A stretch of DNA of 64,000 bases, from assembly GCF_026013415.1 (NCBI RefSeq), contig NZ_JAPDOK010000004.1, positions 124,001 to 188,000 on the forward strand, read 5' to 3'. Both the position numbers and the translations under genes were made by a program. Positions 43,403 to 51,723 of this stretch are shown one piece after another. This DNA is from Sphingomonas caeni. GTDB lineage: Bacteria; Pseudomonadota; Alphaproteobacteria; Sphingomonadales; Sphingomonadaceae. The first letter of the stretch is position 1, and each line of letters starts with the position of its first letter. A model generated the notes under the pieces. That model saw only the letters and a list, made by a program, of their open reading frames with translations, was not told the DNA's origin and ran no database searches.

Positions 43403-45039
43403 AGCTCGCCGCCTGGCTCGCGCTCGCGGCGCTGGCGGCGTGGCTCTGGTCCCCGGCGCTCCATCCGGTCCATGTCGAGGGCTTCAGCGCCTCGATCGTC
43501 GCGCTCGGGGTGCATCTGGCCCAGGGCACGCTCGCCGATTTCTTCCCCTCGCAGCCGCTCAACGCCGAATATCTCGGCCTCACCAAGCTTGGCGCGGTCC
43601 TCGGTATCGCCGGGCTGGTCAAGCTCGGCCTCACCGGCGAAGCGGCGATGCGCCTGCTGATGGCGGCGGGAGGCCTGCTGCTCGTGGGCGGCTCCGCCCG
43701 CCTCGTCCGCTACTGGACCGGGGCCCCCTGGCTGCTCGCCGCCGCGGTCCTGTTGCTGATCCCGGGCATCGCCGAGAGCCATTTCTTCTTCAACGACAAT
43801 GTGCCAGCCGCCGGCCTGCTGATTGCCGCGCTCGCCCTCTTCTGCGACCGGCAAACGGCACTCGCGACAATCGCCACCGGCGTGCTGATCGGCCTCGCCA
43901 TCGCGGTCCGCACCGATCTCATCCTCGTCGCCCCCGCGATCTTCCTGATCGCCTGGGAGCGCCAGCCGCTCCGCCAGGCTATCCTCGCTACCGCCATCGC
44001 CGCAGGCTCCGCGATCGCCACCCTCTGGATCATCTATGCCATTGTCGGCGCGTCGCCGCTCGACGCACTCAGGATCGGCGCGGTCGCGGTCGACCTGTGG
44101 GACCGTCCCGGCGACTTCCAGCGCCAGTTCCAGTCGCTGCTGCTGTTCCTCGGCCTGCCCGCTCTGGTCCTCTATCTCTTCGGCCTGGTTGCCGAGGCGA
44201 GCCTCCGCGACTGGAAACGGCTGGCACTGCTGCTAGGCATCCCCCTTTTCATGAACCTCGCGCTGGCGGGGAAACTCTGGGAGGTGCGCCAGCTCCTGCC
44301 GCTGACCCCCTTCCTCGCGGCAATTGCGGCGCGCGGCGCGCTCAAGCTGATCGCCGACTGGAAGGAAGGCCGCCGCGTCCCCCCGGCCATCATCGCCGCG
44401 GCAATGCTCGCGATCCTGATCGCCCCGCCCGCGATCGTCTATCCGGCCGACGGCCCCCGCGCGGTGATCGGCCGGGTCACCGCCATCCCCCTCTGGTGGG
44501 ATTGGCAAGCCCGCGTTCGCGGCAATTTCGCGCTGCTGGACCGGCTCATCGCCGACGGCACGCCGATCATCGTCACCGACTATTGGGACGAGGACCGCTA
44601 TCTCCATCTCCGTCTCGTCGAACAGGGCTATCGCGCCGGCCCGCAGATCCCCGCCTGCGCCGCCATCGGCCAGTCGATGAGCAAGGACGGCCGCACGATC
44701 CTGCAGCTCAGCCCGCACCAGACCTTCCTGCCCAACGCCGGCGCGCTCTACACCCCAAGGCTGGCCGAACTCGCGCTGCCTTGCCTCCGCGCTGCCGGGG
44801 CCAAGGCGATCCTCGTCACCGATTCGGGCCGCGCCGCGCGCCTGCTCCACCCCGAAACCGCGCCCCGCATGACCCGCCCCCGCGACGCCACGTTCGCGGC
44901 GATCCCCGCCACCCCGGAAATCCTCACCCGCCTGGGCGAGGATCACCGCGAGGAGGGGCGCACCGCCCCGCCGGGCAGATATCACACGGTGCAGGCCGCC
45001 CGGCAGGCAACCCGGCCCCGCACCGATTTCACGAAATGA
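43399..45039 (+). CDS. Polytopic membrane protein, GT-C/GT39-like
   Basis: A 546-residue protein with about ten hydrophobic segments in the first ~380 residues and a soluble C-terminal part of about 150 residues. The early periplasmic loop HVEGFSASIVALGVHLAQG and the membrane pattern resemble ArnT/PMT-type (GT39/GT83) lipid-linked glycosyltransferases, but no diagnostic DxD/ExD could be fixed with confidence. It is the last gene of the glycan operon, starts by overlap with the HAD gene, and ends 11 bp inside the convergent hexosaminidase gene. Specific function unknown. Confidence 0.8.
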   Translation: MKLAAWLALAALAAWLWSPALHPVHVEGFSASIVALGVHLAQGTLADFFPSQPLNAEYLGLTKLGAVLGIAGLVKLGLTGEAAMRLLMAAGGLLLVGGSARLVRYWTGAPWLLAAAVLLLIPGIAESHFFFNDNVPAAGLLIAALALFCDRQTALATIATGVLIGLAIAVRTDLILVAPAIFLIAWERQPLRQAILATAIAAGSAIATLWIIYAIVGASPLDALRIGAVAVDLWDRPGDFQRQFQSLLLFLGLPALVLYLFGLVAEASLRDWKRLALLLGIPLFMNLALAGKLWEVRQLLPLTPFLAAIAARGALKLIADWKEGRRVPPAIIAAAMLAILIAPPAIVYPADGPRAVIGRVTAIPLWWDWQARVRGNFALLDRLIADGTPIIVTDYWDEDRYLHLRLVEQGYRAGPQIPACAAIGQSMSKDGRTILQLSPHQTFLPNAGALYTPRLAELALPCLRAAGAKAILVTDSGRAARLLHPETAPRMTRPRDATFAAIPATPEILTRLGEDHREEGRTAPPGRYHTVQAARQATRPRTDFTK

Positions 45040-47578
45040 CCACTATCCGGCTCGCCCGCCTGCCATCCGCCGACCGCGTCCGCAGCGCCACCGCCCCGCG
45101 CACCGCCACCGGTCCGCGATAGCGCTGCCACTTGCCGCCGGCGCTGCGATACTCGATCGCCATCCCCGGATATTCCGCATTGGCCTCGAGCTTGCCCGCG
45201 GCGATCCGCGCGCCCGGCGGCGTCACCCGATAGGCCACGCCCAGCCGGTCGAGCAGCCCGAACTGCACCGGCATTCGCCCCGCAAAGCTGCGCCAATCGG
45301 CCAGCACAGCCTGGCGATCCACGCGCTTGTCGCCGAACGCATAGCTTTGCCCGGCAACATAGGCCGGCTCCCAGTCCGGCTTGTGCCAGGCCCGTTCGGC
45401 GAAAGCGATCAGCCGCGGGAACAGCATGTAATCCACCCCCGCATCGGTCCGCACCGTCTCGCTCCACAGCTGCGCCTGTATCCCCTTGATCCCGCGCCCC
45501 GCCGCCAGCGGCTCCTTGTCGCCGATCGTCTGTCCGCGCGCGAAGGTATCGCGGATCAGAGCGCCATTGGCGGGCAGGTTGCCCGTCATGAAGCCGAAGA
45601 CCTGGATCGTATCGACGCCGCGCGACGCCCAGTCATAGCCGCGCTCATAGGGGTGCGGGACATAGGGCATGTCGAGATAGCCGATATCGGGGATCGAGAG
45701 CACCACGTCCCAGCCCAGATTGGCCTGATGGTGCGCCTCGGTCACCCCGCCCCAGAAGAGCGTGCCCCAGATATTGGTCTGCACGCCTGCGGGCATCTTC
45801 GCCGGATCGGTATGGCCGAGGCCGTCGCTCCATCCCGCGACCCTGATGCCCTTGCCCGCCAGCATCCCGGCCACACGCTCGATGAAATAGCCCCCCAGCG
45901 CCTTGGCCGGCCGCCCCGTCGAGGCCATCAGCGGCTTGCACGCCGGCGAATCGCCCCATGCCCCCGCCGTCTCGTCCGCACCGATATGGAAGACCTTGAG
46001 CGGCTGCCCCGCCGCTTGGTGCATCGCCGCGATCTCGCCCACCGCGGTGTCGAGGAAGCGATAGGTCTGATCGATGCACACGTTGAGCGTATTGTCGGTA
46101 TAGTTCTGGATGCTGTGATATCGGGTCGCATCGCCGGGTTCGACCAGCCGATAGGCCTCTGCCTCGGCGGTCTTCCCCCGCGCTGCCAGCCGCCGGTAGC
46201 GCGCCTCCATCGATCGGATCGCCGCGCGCGAATGGCCCGGCATGTCGAGCGAGGGGATCACCTCGATATCGCGCGCGGCGGCGGCGCGGACGATCTCGAT
46301 ATAATCGGCTTGGGAGAGATAGCCGTTGCCCGCGCCCGTTCCCTCGGGCCCCGCGCCCAACTGGGGCATCAGGCAGCGCGTTTCCGAAGGATCGTGGCAG
46401 CGCTTCGATCCCATTTCGGTCAGCTCGGGCAGCGCCTTGATCTGCAGCCGCCAGCCTTCGTCGTCTGCCAGATGGAGGTGGAGCTTGTTGAAGCGATACA
46501 TCGCCATCGCCTCGATCAGCTTGAGGATCTCGGCCTTGGAGTGGAAGTTGCGCGCCAGATCGAGGTGCAGCCCGCGAAAGCCGTAGCGCGGCGCGTCCTT
46601 GACCGTCATCGGCCGCAGCCGGCCCCGCTCGAATGCGATCTGCTGCGCCAGTGCGCGGAGCGCATAACCGGCGCCCGCGGCATCGGGCGCCCGGACCACG
46701 ATCCCGCCGGTGCCGCTGTTGATCGTATAGCCCTCGGCGGTCATCCACGCGCCGGGATCGACCTCGATCTCCAACGGGATCGTGCCGGTCAGCGCCACCC
46801 CCAGACCATCGAGCGCGGGCGCCAGCCGTGCGCGCGTGACGCCCTTTAGCGTCAGCGCCACGCCCTTGCGCAGGTCGAGCGGTTTGCCAGGCAGCAGCCT
46901 GGCCTCCATCGGCGTCGGCAGGATTGCGATTTCGGGGCTCGTCGCGGGCCCGCGCGCGGCGAACGCCTCGAACGCCCGCTCGGGCGTCTGCCACACGGTC
47001 TTGTCGTCCGCGCCGCTCGCTGCCAGCTTCGCTTCGTCGGTCATCGGCGCGACGAAGGGGAGGGTCTCCAGCCCCGTCTCGGGATTGATCACCGGCCGCG
47101 TCGCCGCGATCACCCGCGCCTCGACCCCGCTCCCCGCGATATAGAGATTGGGCATCACGAACGCGATCGAGTGATGAACCCCCGCGCCCCACAGCCTGAG
47201 CGTATAGGTCTTGCCGGGTTCGAGCACCGCGCCGGGCTTGAGCGTCAGCCGGTTGAGATCGCCATTGATCCACCGGTGTTGGAACACATCGCTCTCGACG
47301 AGCGGCAGCCGGTTCACGAAGCTGAAATAGATCGCGAAATCATCGCGCGTCAGGCCCGCGGGGACGTGTGCGGGCATGGTGAAGCTGAGTGTGGTGAGGA
47401 AGGTCCCGTCGGCCCCCGCCGGATGGACCGCCGGGCGGTTGTCGACGATCTCGTAGCGCACGCCGATGCCCTTCGCGAGTGCGTCGAACTCGGCCTGGCT
47501 CGGTGCGGAACGAGGATTGGATGCGGCGAGCGCCAGCGTCAGCAGGGGGGGCAGCACCCAGATCCGCAGAAATTTCAT
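45029..47578 (-). CDS. Exported beta-N-acetylhexosaminidase (GH20, chitobiase-like)
   Basis: An 849-residue enzyme with a signal peptide (IWVLPPLLTLALAAS). A CHB_HEX-type carbohydrate-binding N-terminal domain (about residues 30-170) precedes GH20 domain 2 and the catalytic barrel. The catalytic pair is D535-E536 in HIGADETAG, with GLHLDLARNFH and HLADDEGWR earlier. It releases GlcNAc from chitin oligomers or peptidoglycan/glycan ends. It diverges from the GlcNAc regulator gene, with an operator-like sequence between, so it belongs to the GlcNAc regulon. Confidence 0.94.
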   Translation of the reverse strand: MKFLRIWVLPPLLTLALAASNPRSAPSQAEFDALAKGIGVRYEIVDNRPAVHPAGADGTFLTTLSFTMPAHVPAGLTRDDFAIYFSFVNRLPLVESDVFQHRWINGDLNRLTLKPGAVLEPGKTYTLRLWGAGVHHSIAFVMPNLYIAGSGVEARVIAATRPVINPETGLETLPFVAPMTDEAKLAASGADDKTVWQTPERAFEAFAARGPATSPEIAILPTPMEARLLPGKPLDLRKGVALTLKGVTRARLAPALDGLGVALTGTIPLEIEVDPGAWMTAEGYTINSGTGGIVVRAPDAAGAGYALRALAQQIAFERGRLRPMTVKDAPRYGFRGLHLDLARNFHSKAEILKLIEAMAMYRFNKLHLHLADDEGWRLQIKALPELTEMGSKRCHDPSETRCLMPQLGAGPEGTGAGNGYLSQADYIEIVRAAAARDIEVIPSLDMPGHSRAAIRSMEARYRRLAARGKTAEAEAYRLVEPGDATRYHSIQNYTDNTLNVCIDQTYRFLDTAVGEIAAMHQAAGQPLKVFHIGADETAGAWGDSPACKPLMASTGRPAKALGGYFIERVAGMLAGKGIRVAGWSDGLGHTDPAKMPAGVQTNIWGTLFWGGVTEAHHQANLGWDVVLSIPDIGYLDMPYVPHPYERGYDWASRGVDTIQVFGFMTGNLPANGALIRDTFARGQTIGDKEPLAAGRGIKGIQAQLWSETVRTDAGVDYMLFPRLIAFAERAWHKPDWEPAYVAGQSYAFGDKRVDRQAVLADWRSFAGRMPVQFGLLDRLGVAYRVTPPGARIAAGKLEANAEYPGMAIEYRSAGGKWQRYRGPVAVRGAVALRTRSADGRRASRIVVIS

Positions 47579-47611
47579 CGTCGTCCTCTCCCGAACCCCG
47601 ATTGACGCGAC

Positions 47612-47627
47612 AATACCAATATAACAT
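47612..47627. promoter_or_regulatory. Putative NagR operator, site 1
   Basis: AATACCAATATAA followed by CAT lies in the 77-bp gap between hexosaminidase and the GntR gene. The same 13-mer occurs at 49518-49530 before the deaminase gene. AT-rich in otherwise GC-rich DNA, it is a strong candidate for a shared GntR-type site. Confidence 0.55.
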
Positions 47628-47655
47628 CATTCCGCAATCGGGAGGACTGCGCCGC

Positions 47656-48396
47656 GTGTCATTGATCGTCAGCATCGGCCCCCTGCGCAAGAGCGATCCG
47701 ACGCCGCTCTATCTCCAGCTGCAAAAGGGGCTGCGCCGGGCGATCGAGAAGCGCGTCGTCCAGCCCGACGCGGCGATCCCGAACGAGCGCGATCTTGCCG
47801 AGCTGTTCGGGATCTCGCGCATCACCGTGCGCAAGGCGGTCGATGCGCTGGTCGAGGAGGGGCTGCTCGCGCGGCGCCAGGGCGCAGGCACCTTCGTCAC
47901 CGCCCCGCGCGTCGAGAAGCAATTCTCTCGGCTCACCTCCTTCTCCGAGGATATGATCGCGCGCGGCCGGCGGCCGCACAGCGTTTGGGTCAGCCGCAGC
48001 AAGGGGCCGGTGACGCCCGAGGAAGCGCTGTCGCTCGGCCTGTCGCCAGGCAGCCAGGTCTATCGCTTCCACCGCATCCGCTATGGCGACGATCTGCCGA
48101 TGGCGATCGAATATGCGACGATCCCCGGCTATTCGCTTGCGTCCGAGGACGCGGTCGGCGCGTCGCTCTACGAGGCGCTCGCGGCGTCGGGGCATATGCC
48201 GGCGCGCGTGCTCCAGCGGCTGCGCGCGGTCAATTTCACCGCCGAGCAGGCGGCGATGCTGGGGGTCGCGCCGGGCGATGCGGGGCTGTTCTTCGAACGC
48301 CGCGGCTTCCTCGCCGACGGGCGCGCCGCCGAACATACGCTGAGCTATTATCGCGGCGACGCCTATGAACTCGTCGCCGAACTCGACAGCCGCTGA
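47656..48396 (+). CDS. GntR/UTRA-family N-acetylglucosamine regulator (NagR/NagQ-like)
   Basis: A 246-residue HutC-type GntR repressor starting at GTG with GGAGGA upstream. wHTH: LYLQLQKGLRRAIEKRVVQPDAAIPNERDLAELFGISRITVRKAVDALVEEGLLARRQGAGTFV. The UTRA effector domain covers about residues 90-240. HutC members in GlcNAc clusters sense GlcNAc-6-P or GlcN-6-P, which fits the operon it leads. It is followed by NagX after 11 bp. Confidence 0.92.
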   Translation: MSLIVSIGPLRKSDPTPLYLQLQKGLRRAIEKRVVQPDAAIPNERDLAELFGISRITVRKAVDALVEEGLLARRQGAGTFVTAPRVEKQFSRLTSFSEDMIARGRRPHSVWVSRSKGPVTPEEALSLGLSPGSQVYRFHRIRYGDDLPMAIEYATIPGYSLASEDAVGASLYEALAASGHMPARVLQRLRAVNFTAEQAAMLGVAPGDAGLFFERRGFLADGRAAEHTLSYYRGDAYELVAELDSR

Positions 48397-48407
48397 AGGG
48401 GGAAGCC

Positions 48408-49511
48408 ATGACCGACACCGTCAGGCCGAGACTGGTTTCGCTCGACGTGCTGCGCGGGCTCACCGTGGTGGGGATGATCCTCGTCAATTCGATGGCGGGG
48501 ATGAAATATGGCGCCAAGGCCGAGGTCTTCCCACTGCTGCTCCATGCTCATTGGGAGGGGCTGACGATCGCAGATACCGTCTTTCCCGGCTTCCTGATGA
48601 TGATGGGGGCCGCGATCCCGCTGGCGATGGCGGGGAGCGGTGCCAAACCCTCGGGCGCGATCCTTGCGCGGACGGGGCGGCTGGTGCTGCTCGGCTTCCT
48701 CCTCTCGAACCTCTACTGGTTCGCCGATTTCTCGAACGGCGACTGGCGGCTGTTCGGCGTGCTCCAGCGGATCGGGCTGGTCTATGGCGCCTGCGCCTTG
48801 CTGTTCCTGGCCTGCGGCCCGCGCGTCCGTCTCGGCATCATCGCCGCGATCCTGGTCCTTTATTGGCCGCTCAGCCTGCTTCCGGCGCTCGACGGGCTGC
48901 CCACCGATATCTGGGCGCGCGGCCATAATTTCGTTGGCTCGGTCGACCGCGTCCTGCTCGGCACGCATCTTTATGTGCAGGGTCCCGATGGCTATGATCC
49001 CGAAGGCCTGCTCGGCACGCTCCCCGCGATCGCGCACGGCCTGATCGGGGTGGCGATCGGCGAGGTTCTGCTCAAACGGCCCGCGGGCGCCGCCCGCACC
49101 CTCGCGCTGGCCGGGGCCGGGATGCTCGTGCTGGGCATCGCCTGGGGCTTCGTTTTCCCGGTGATCAAGGACATCTGGTCGAGCCCCTTCGTGCTGGTGA
49201 CCTGCGGGATCACCACGCTCGCGCTCGCCGCCCTCCACGCCTGGCTCGACCGCGATCGGACCCCGGCCGGCGCCACCCGCGCCTTCGTCTTGTTCGGCAC
49301 CGCTTTCGGCATCAACGCCATCGCCGCCTATGTCCTCCACGAACTCTCCGCCACGATGGTCGGCTGGCAGGCGATGCTTCTCCCCTTCGAGGCGCTGCGC
49401 GGATCGCTCGGCGACGGTCTGGCCTCGTTCGCTCCGGTGCTGATCTACATCGCCATCATCTGGGCCTGCATGGACTATCTCCGCCGCCGCAAATGGATCG
49501 TTCGGATTTGA
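48408..49511 (+). CDS. nagX: NagX-like acyltransferase (HGSNAT/DUF5009 family membrane protein)
   Basis: A 367-residue membrane protein with about ten helices. It begins RLVSLDVLRGLTVVGMILVNSMAGM, the heparan-alpha-glucosaminide N-acetyltransferase-like start, with HAHWEGLTIADTVFPGFLMMMGAAIPLAM following. NagX is a recurring part of sphingomonad, xanthomonad and related GlcNAc clusters and is thought to transacetylate glucosamine at the membrane. Gene context supports this role strongly. Confidence 0.88.
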   Translation: MTDTVRPRLVSLDVLRGLTVVGMILVNSMAGMKYGAKAEVFPLLLHAHWEGLTIADTVFPGFLMMMGAAIPLAMAGSGAKPSGAILARTGRLVLLGFLLSNLYWFADFSNGDWRLFGVLQRIGLVYGACALLFLACGPRVRLGIIAAILVLYWPLSLLPALDGLPTDIWARGHNFVGSVDRVLLGTHLYVQGPDGYDPEGLLGTLPAIAHGLIGVAIGEVLLKRPAGAARTLALAGAGMLVLGIAWGFVFPVIKDIWSSPFVLVTCGITTLALAALHAWLDRDRTPAGATRAFVLFGTAFGINAIAAYVLHELSATMVGWQAMLLPFEALRGSLGDGLASFAPVLIYIAIIWACMDYLRRRKWIVRI

Positions 49512-49517
49512 CCAAAT

Positions 49518-49537
49518 AATACCAATATAATACCTAT
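49518..49537. promoter_or_regulatory. Putative NagR operator, site 2
   Basis: AATACCAATATAATACC upstream of the deaminase gene repeats the site-1 core and adds a second ATACC half, suggesting an operator controlling nagB–nagA–PTS separately from nagR–nagX. Confidence 0.55.
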
Positions 49538-49573
49538 CTGAATCCTACAGGGAAGGACCATCTAGTTGGTAAT

Positions 49574-50593
49574 GTGGTCGTTGATCGAATGCCTAGCCTG
49601 ATGTTCGCGGAGGCAGAGGAGGCCGGCGCAGCGGTCGCGCGCTTCCTCGCCGCCAATAGCGCCGCGCTCGAGCGGATCGGCGCGCGGCTGCGCGCGGACC
49701 CGCCCGAAGTGGTGGTCACCTGCGCGCGCGGTTCTTCCGATCATGCCGCGACCTATGGCAAATATCTGATCGAGACGCTGACCGGGGTGGTGACGGCGTC
49801 GGCGGCGCTGTCGGTATCCTCGCTCTATCAGGCGCGGCCCGCGCACACCGATCCGGGCACCAGCCGCCTGTGCATCGCGATCTCGCAATCGGGCCGCAGC
49901 CCCGATTTGCTCGCGGCCGTCGAAGCGCAGCGGGACGCGGGGGCGTTCGTGATCGCGCTGGTCAATGACGAGACTTCGCCGCTCGCGGGGATCGCGGACG
50001 AACTGCTCGCGCTCCATGCGGGGCCGGAACGCTCGGTCGCGGCGACCAAATCCTACATCGTCTCGCTCGCGGGGCTCGCCGCGCTGACCGCCGCCTGGGC
50101 CGAAGACGCGGCGCTCGCGGCTGCGGTAGCGCAGCTCCCCGATCAGCTACCGCGCGCCTTCGCGCTCGATTGGTCCGCGGCAATCGCGCCGTTGCTCGGC
50201 GCCACCAGCCTGTTCGTGATCGGCCGCGGCTATGGCTTCGGCGTCGCGCAGGAGGCCGCGCTCAAGCTCAAGGAGACGTGCGGGCTCCATGCCGAGTGCT
50301 TCAGCGCCGCTGAGGTGAAGCACGGGCCGATGGCGATCGTGGGGGAGGGCTTCCCGATCCTCGCTTTCGAGGGCAGCGGCGCCGCGGGCGACGATGTCCG
50401 CGAAACCGCGGCGCTGTTCGCGTCGCGCGGCGCGACGGTGATCGACGGCCTGCCCTTCCTGCCGACGCATCCCGCGGTCGAACCGATCCTGATGATCGCG
50501 AGCTTCTACCGGATGGCCGAGCGGCTCGCGGTCGCGCGCGGCTTCGATCCCGATGCGCCGCCCTTCCTCGCCAAGGTCACCCGCACCCAATGA
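49574..50593 (+). CDS. Glucosamine-6-phosphate deaminase, SIS-domain type (NagB-II)
   Basis: SIS-fold protein of 339 aa. Two SIS domains: ARGSSDHAATYGKYLIE and ISQSGRSPDLLAAV in the first, then IGRGYGFGVAQEAALKLKETCGLHAECFSAAEVKHGP in the second. It resembles the isomerase half of GlmS without a glutaminase domain, as in NagB-II enzymes that convert GlcN-6-P to fructose-6-P. GTG at 49574 and ATG at 49589 are both possible starts; neither has an ideal ribosome-binding site. Its stop overlaps the nagA start by 4 bp. Confidence 0.92.
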   Translation: MVVDRMPSLMFAEAEEAGAAVARFLAANSAALERIGARLRADPPEVVVTCARGSSDHAATYGKYLIETLTGVVTASAALSVSSLYQARPAHTDPGTSRLCIAISQSGRSPDLLAAVEAQRDAGAFVIALVNDETSPLAGIADELLALHAGPERSVAATKSYIVSLAGLAALTAAWAEDAALAAAVAQLPDQLPRAFALDWSAAIAPLLGATSLFVIGRGYGFGVAQEAALKLKETCGLHAECFSAAEVKHGPMAIVGEGFPILAFEGSGAAGDDVRETAALFASRGATVIDGLPFLPTHPAVEPILMIASFYRMAERLAVARGFDPDAPPFLAKVTRTQ

Positions 50594-51723
50594 GGCTGCG
50601 CGTCGCCAATGGGGGCATCGTTGCCGGCCGCGCGGTCCTCCCCGCCGCGACGATCCATGTCGAGGACGGGCGGATCGCCGATATCGCGCCCGATGCCTCG
50701 GGCGCCCCGGACATCGATCTCGGCGGCGGCTGGCTGGTCCCGGGCTTCATCGACACCCAGGTCAATGGCGGCGGCGGCGTGTTGTTCAACGATTCCATCA
50801 CGGTCGAGGCCATCGCCGCGATCGGCGCCGCGCATGCGCGCTTCGGTACCACCGCCTTCCTGCCGACCCTGATCAGCGACTCCCCGGAGCGCATCGCCGC
50901 GGCGCTCGACGCCGCCGACGCGGCGATCGCGGCGGGCGTGCCGGGGGTGGTGGGGGTGCATATCGAGGGTCCCTTCATCAACGAAGCCAGGCGCGGCATA
51001 CACGAGGCCGACCGCATCCGCCCGATCGACGCCGGGTTGGCCGCATTGCTCAGCCGTCCCCGCGCGGGCCGCGTATTGCTGACGGTAGCACCCGAGATCG
51101 TTGGCACGGAGGCGATCCGGGCCCTCGCCGGCGCGGGCGTGCTCGTCTCCGCCGGCCACAGCAATGCGACCTATGAAGAGACCAAGGCCGCCATCGCCGC
51201 GGGGATGACCGGCTTCACCCATCTCTTCAACGCCATGTCGCCGCTCACGCACCGCGCGCCCGGCATGGTGGGTGCGGCGCTCGATTCGGCCGGCACCTGG
51301 TGCGGGCTGATCGTCGACAACGCCCATCTCCACCCGGCCACGGTCCGCATCGCGATCAAGGCCAAGGGGCTCGACCGCATCATGCTGGTGACCGACGCGA
51401 TGCCGAGCGTGGGGACCGACAGCGACGCGTTCGAGCTGCAGGGCAAGAGGATCGAAGTCCGCGACGGCGTCTGCACCTATGCCGACGGTACGCTCGCCGG
51501 ATCGGACCTCGATATGGCCACGGCCTTCCGCAACACCGCGGCGATCACCGGCCTGCCGCCCGCCGATATCGTCCGCATGTCGAGCGAGTCCGCCGCGGCG
51601 TTTCTGGGGCTTTCGGCGACGCACGGCACGCTGGCGGCGGGGCGGCGCGCCGATTGGGTGGTGCTCGACGCGGGGCTGAAGCCGCGCGAGACGTGGATAG
51701 GGGGGAAGCCATGGCCGATCTGA
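50590..51723 (+). CDS. nagA: N-acetylglucosamine-6-phosphate deacetylase
   Basis: Amidohydrolase of 377 aa that removes acetate from GlcNAc-6-P. It carries PGFIDTQVNGGGG (the NagA variant of the HxH strand, as in E. coli), VHIEGPFINEARRGIH with the metal Glu, SAGHSNATYEE and THLFNAMSPL with metal His, and MLVTDAM with the catalytic Asp. The last 13 bases overlap the PTS fusion gene. Confidence 0.95.
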   Translation: MRLRVANGGIVAGRAVLPAATIHVEDGRIADIAPDASGAPDIDLGGGWLVPGFIDTQVNGGGGVLFNDSITVEAIAAIGAAHARFGTTAFLPTLISDSPERIAAALDAADAAIAAGVPGVVGVHIEGPFINEARRGIHEADRIRPIDAGLAALLSRPRAGRVLLTVAPEIVGTEAIRALAGAGVLVSAGHSNATYEETKAAIAAGMTGFTHLFNAMSPLTHRAPGMVGAALDSAGTWCGLIVDNAHLHPATVRIAIKAKGLDRIMLVTDAMPSVGTDSDAFELQGKRIEVRDGVCTYADGTLAGSDLDMATAFRNTAAITGLPPADIVRMSSESAAAFLGLSATHGTLAAGRRADWVVLDAGLKPRETWIGGKPWPI

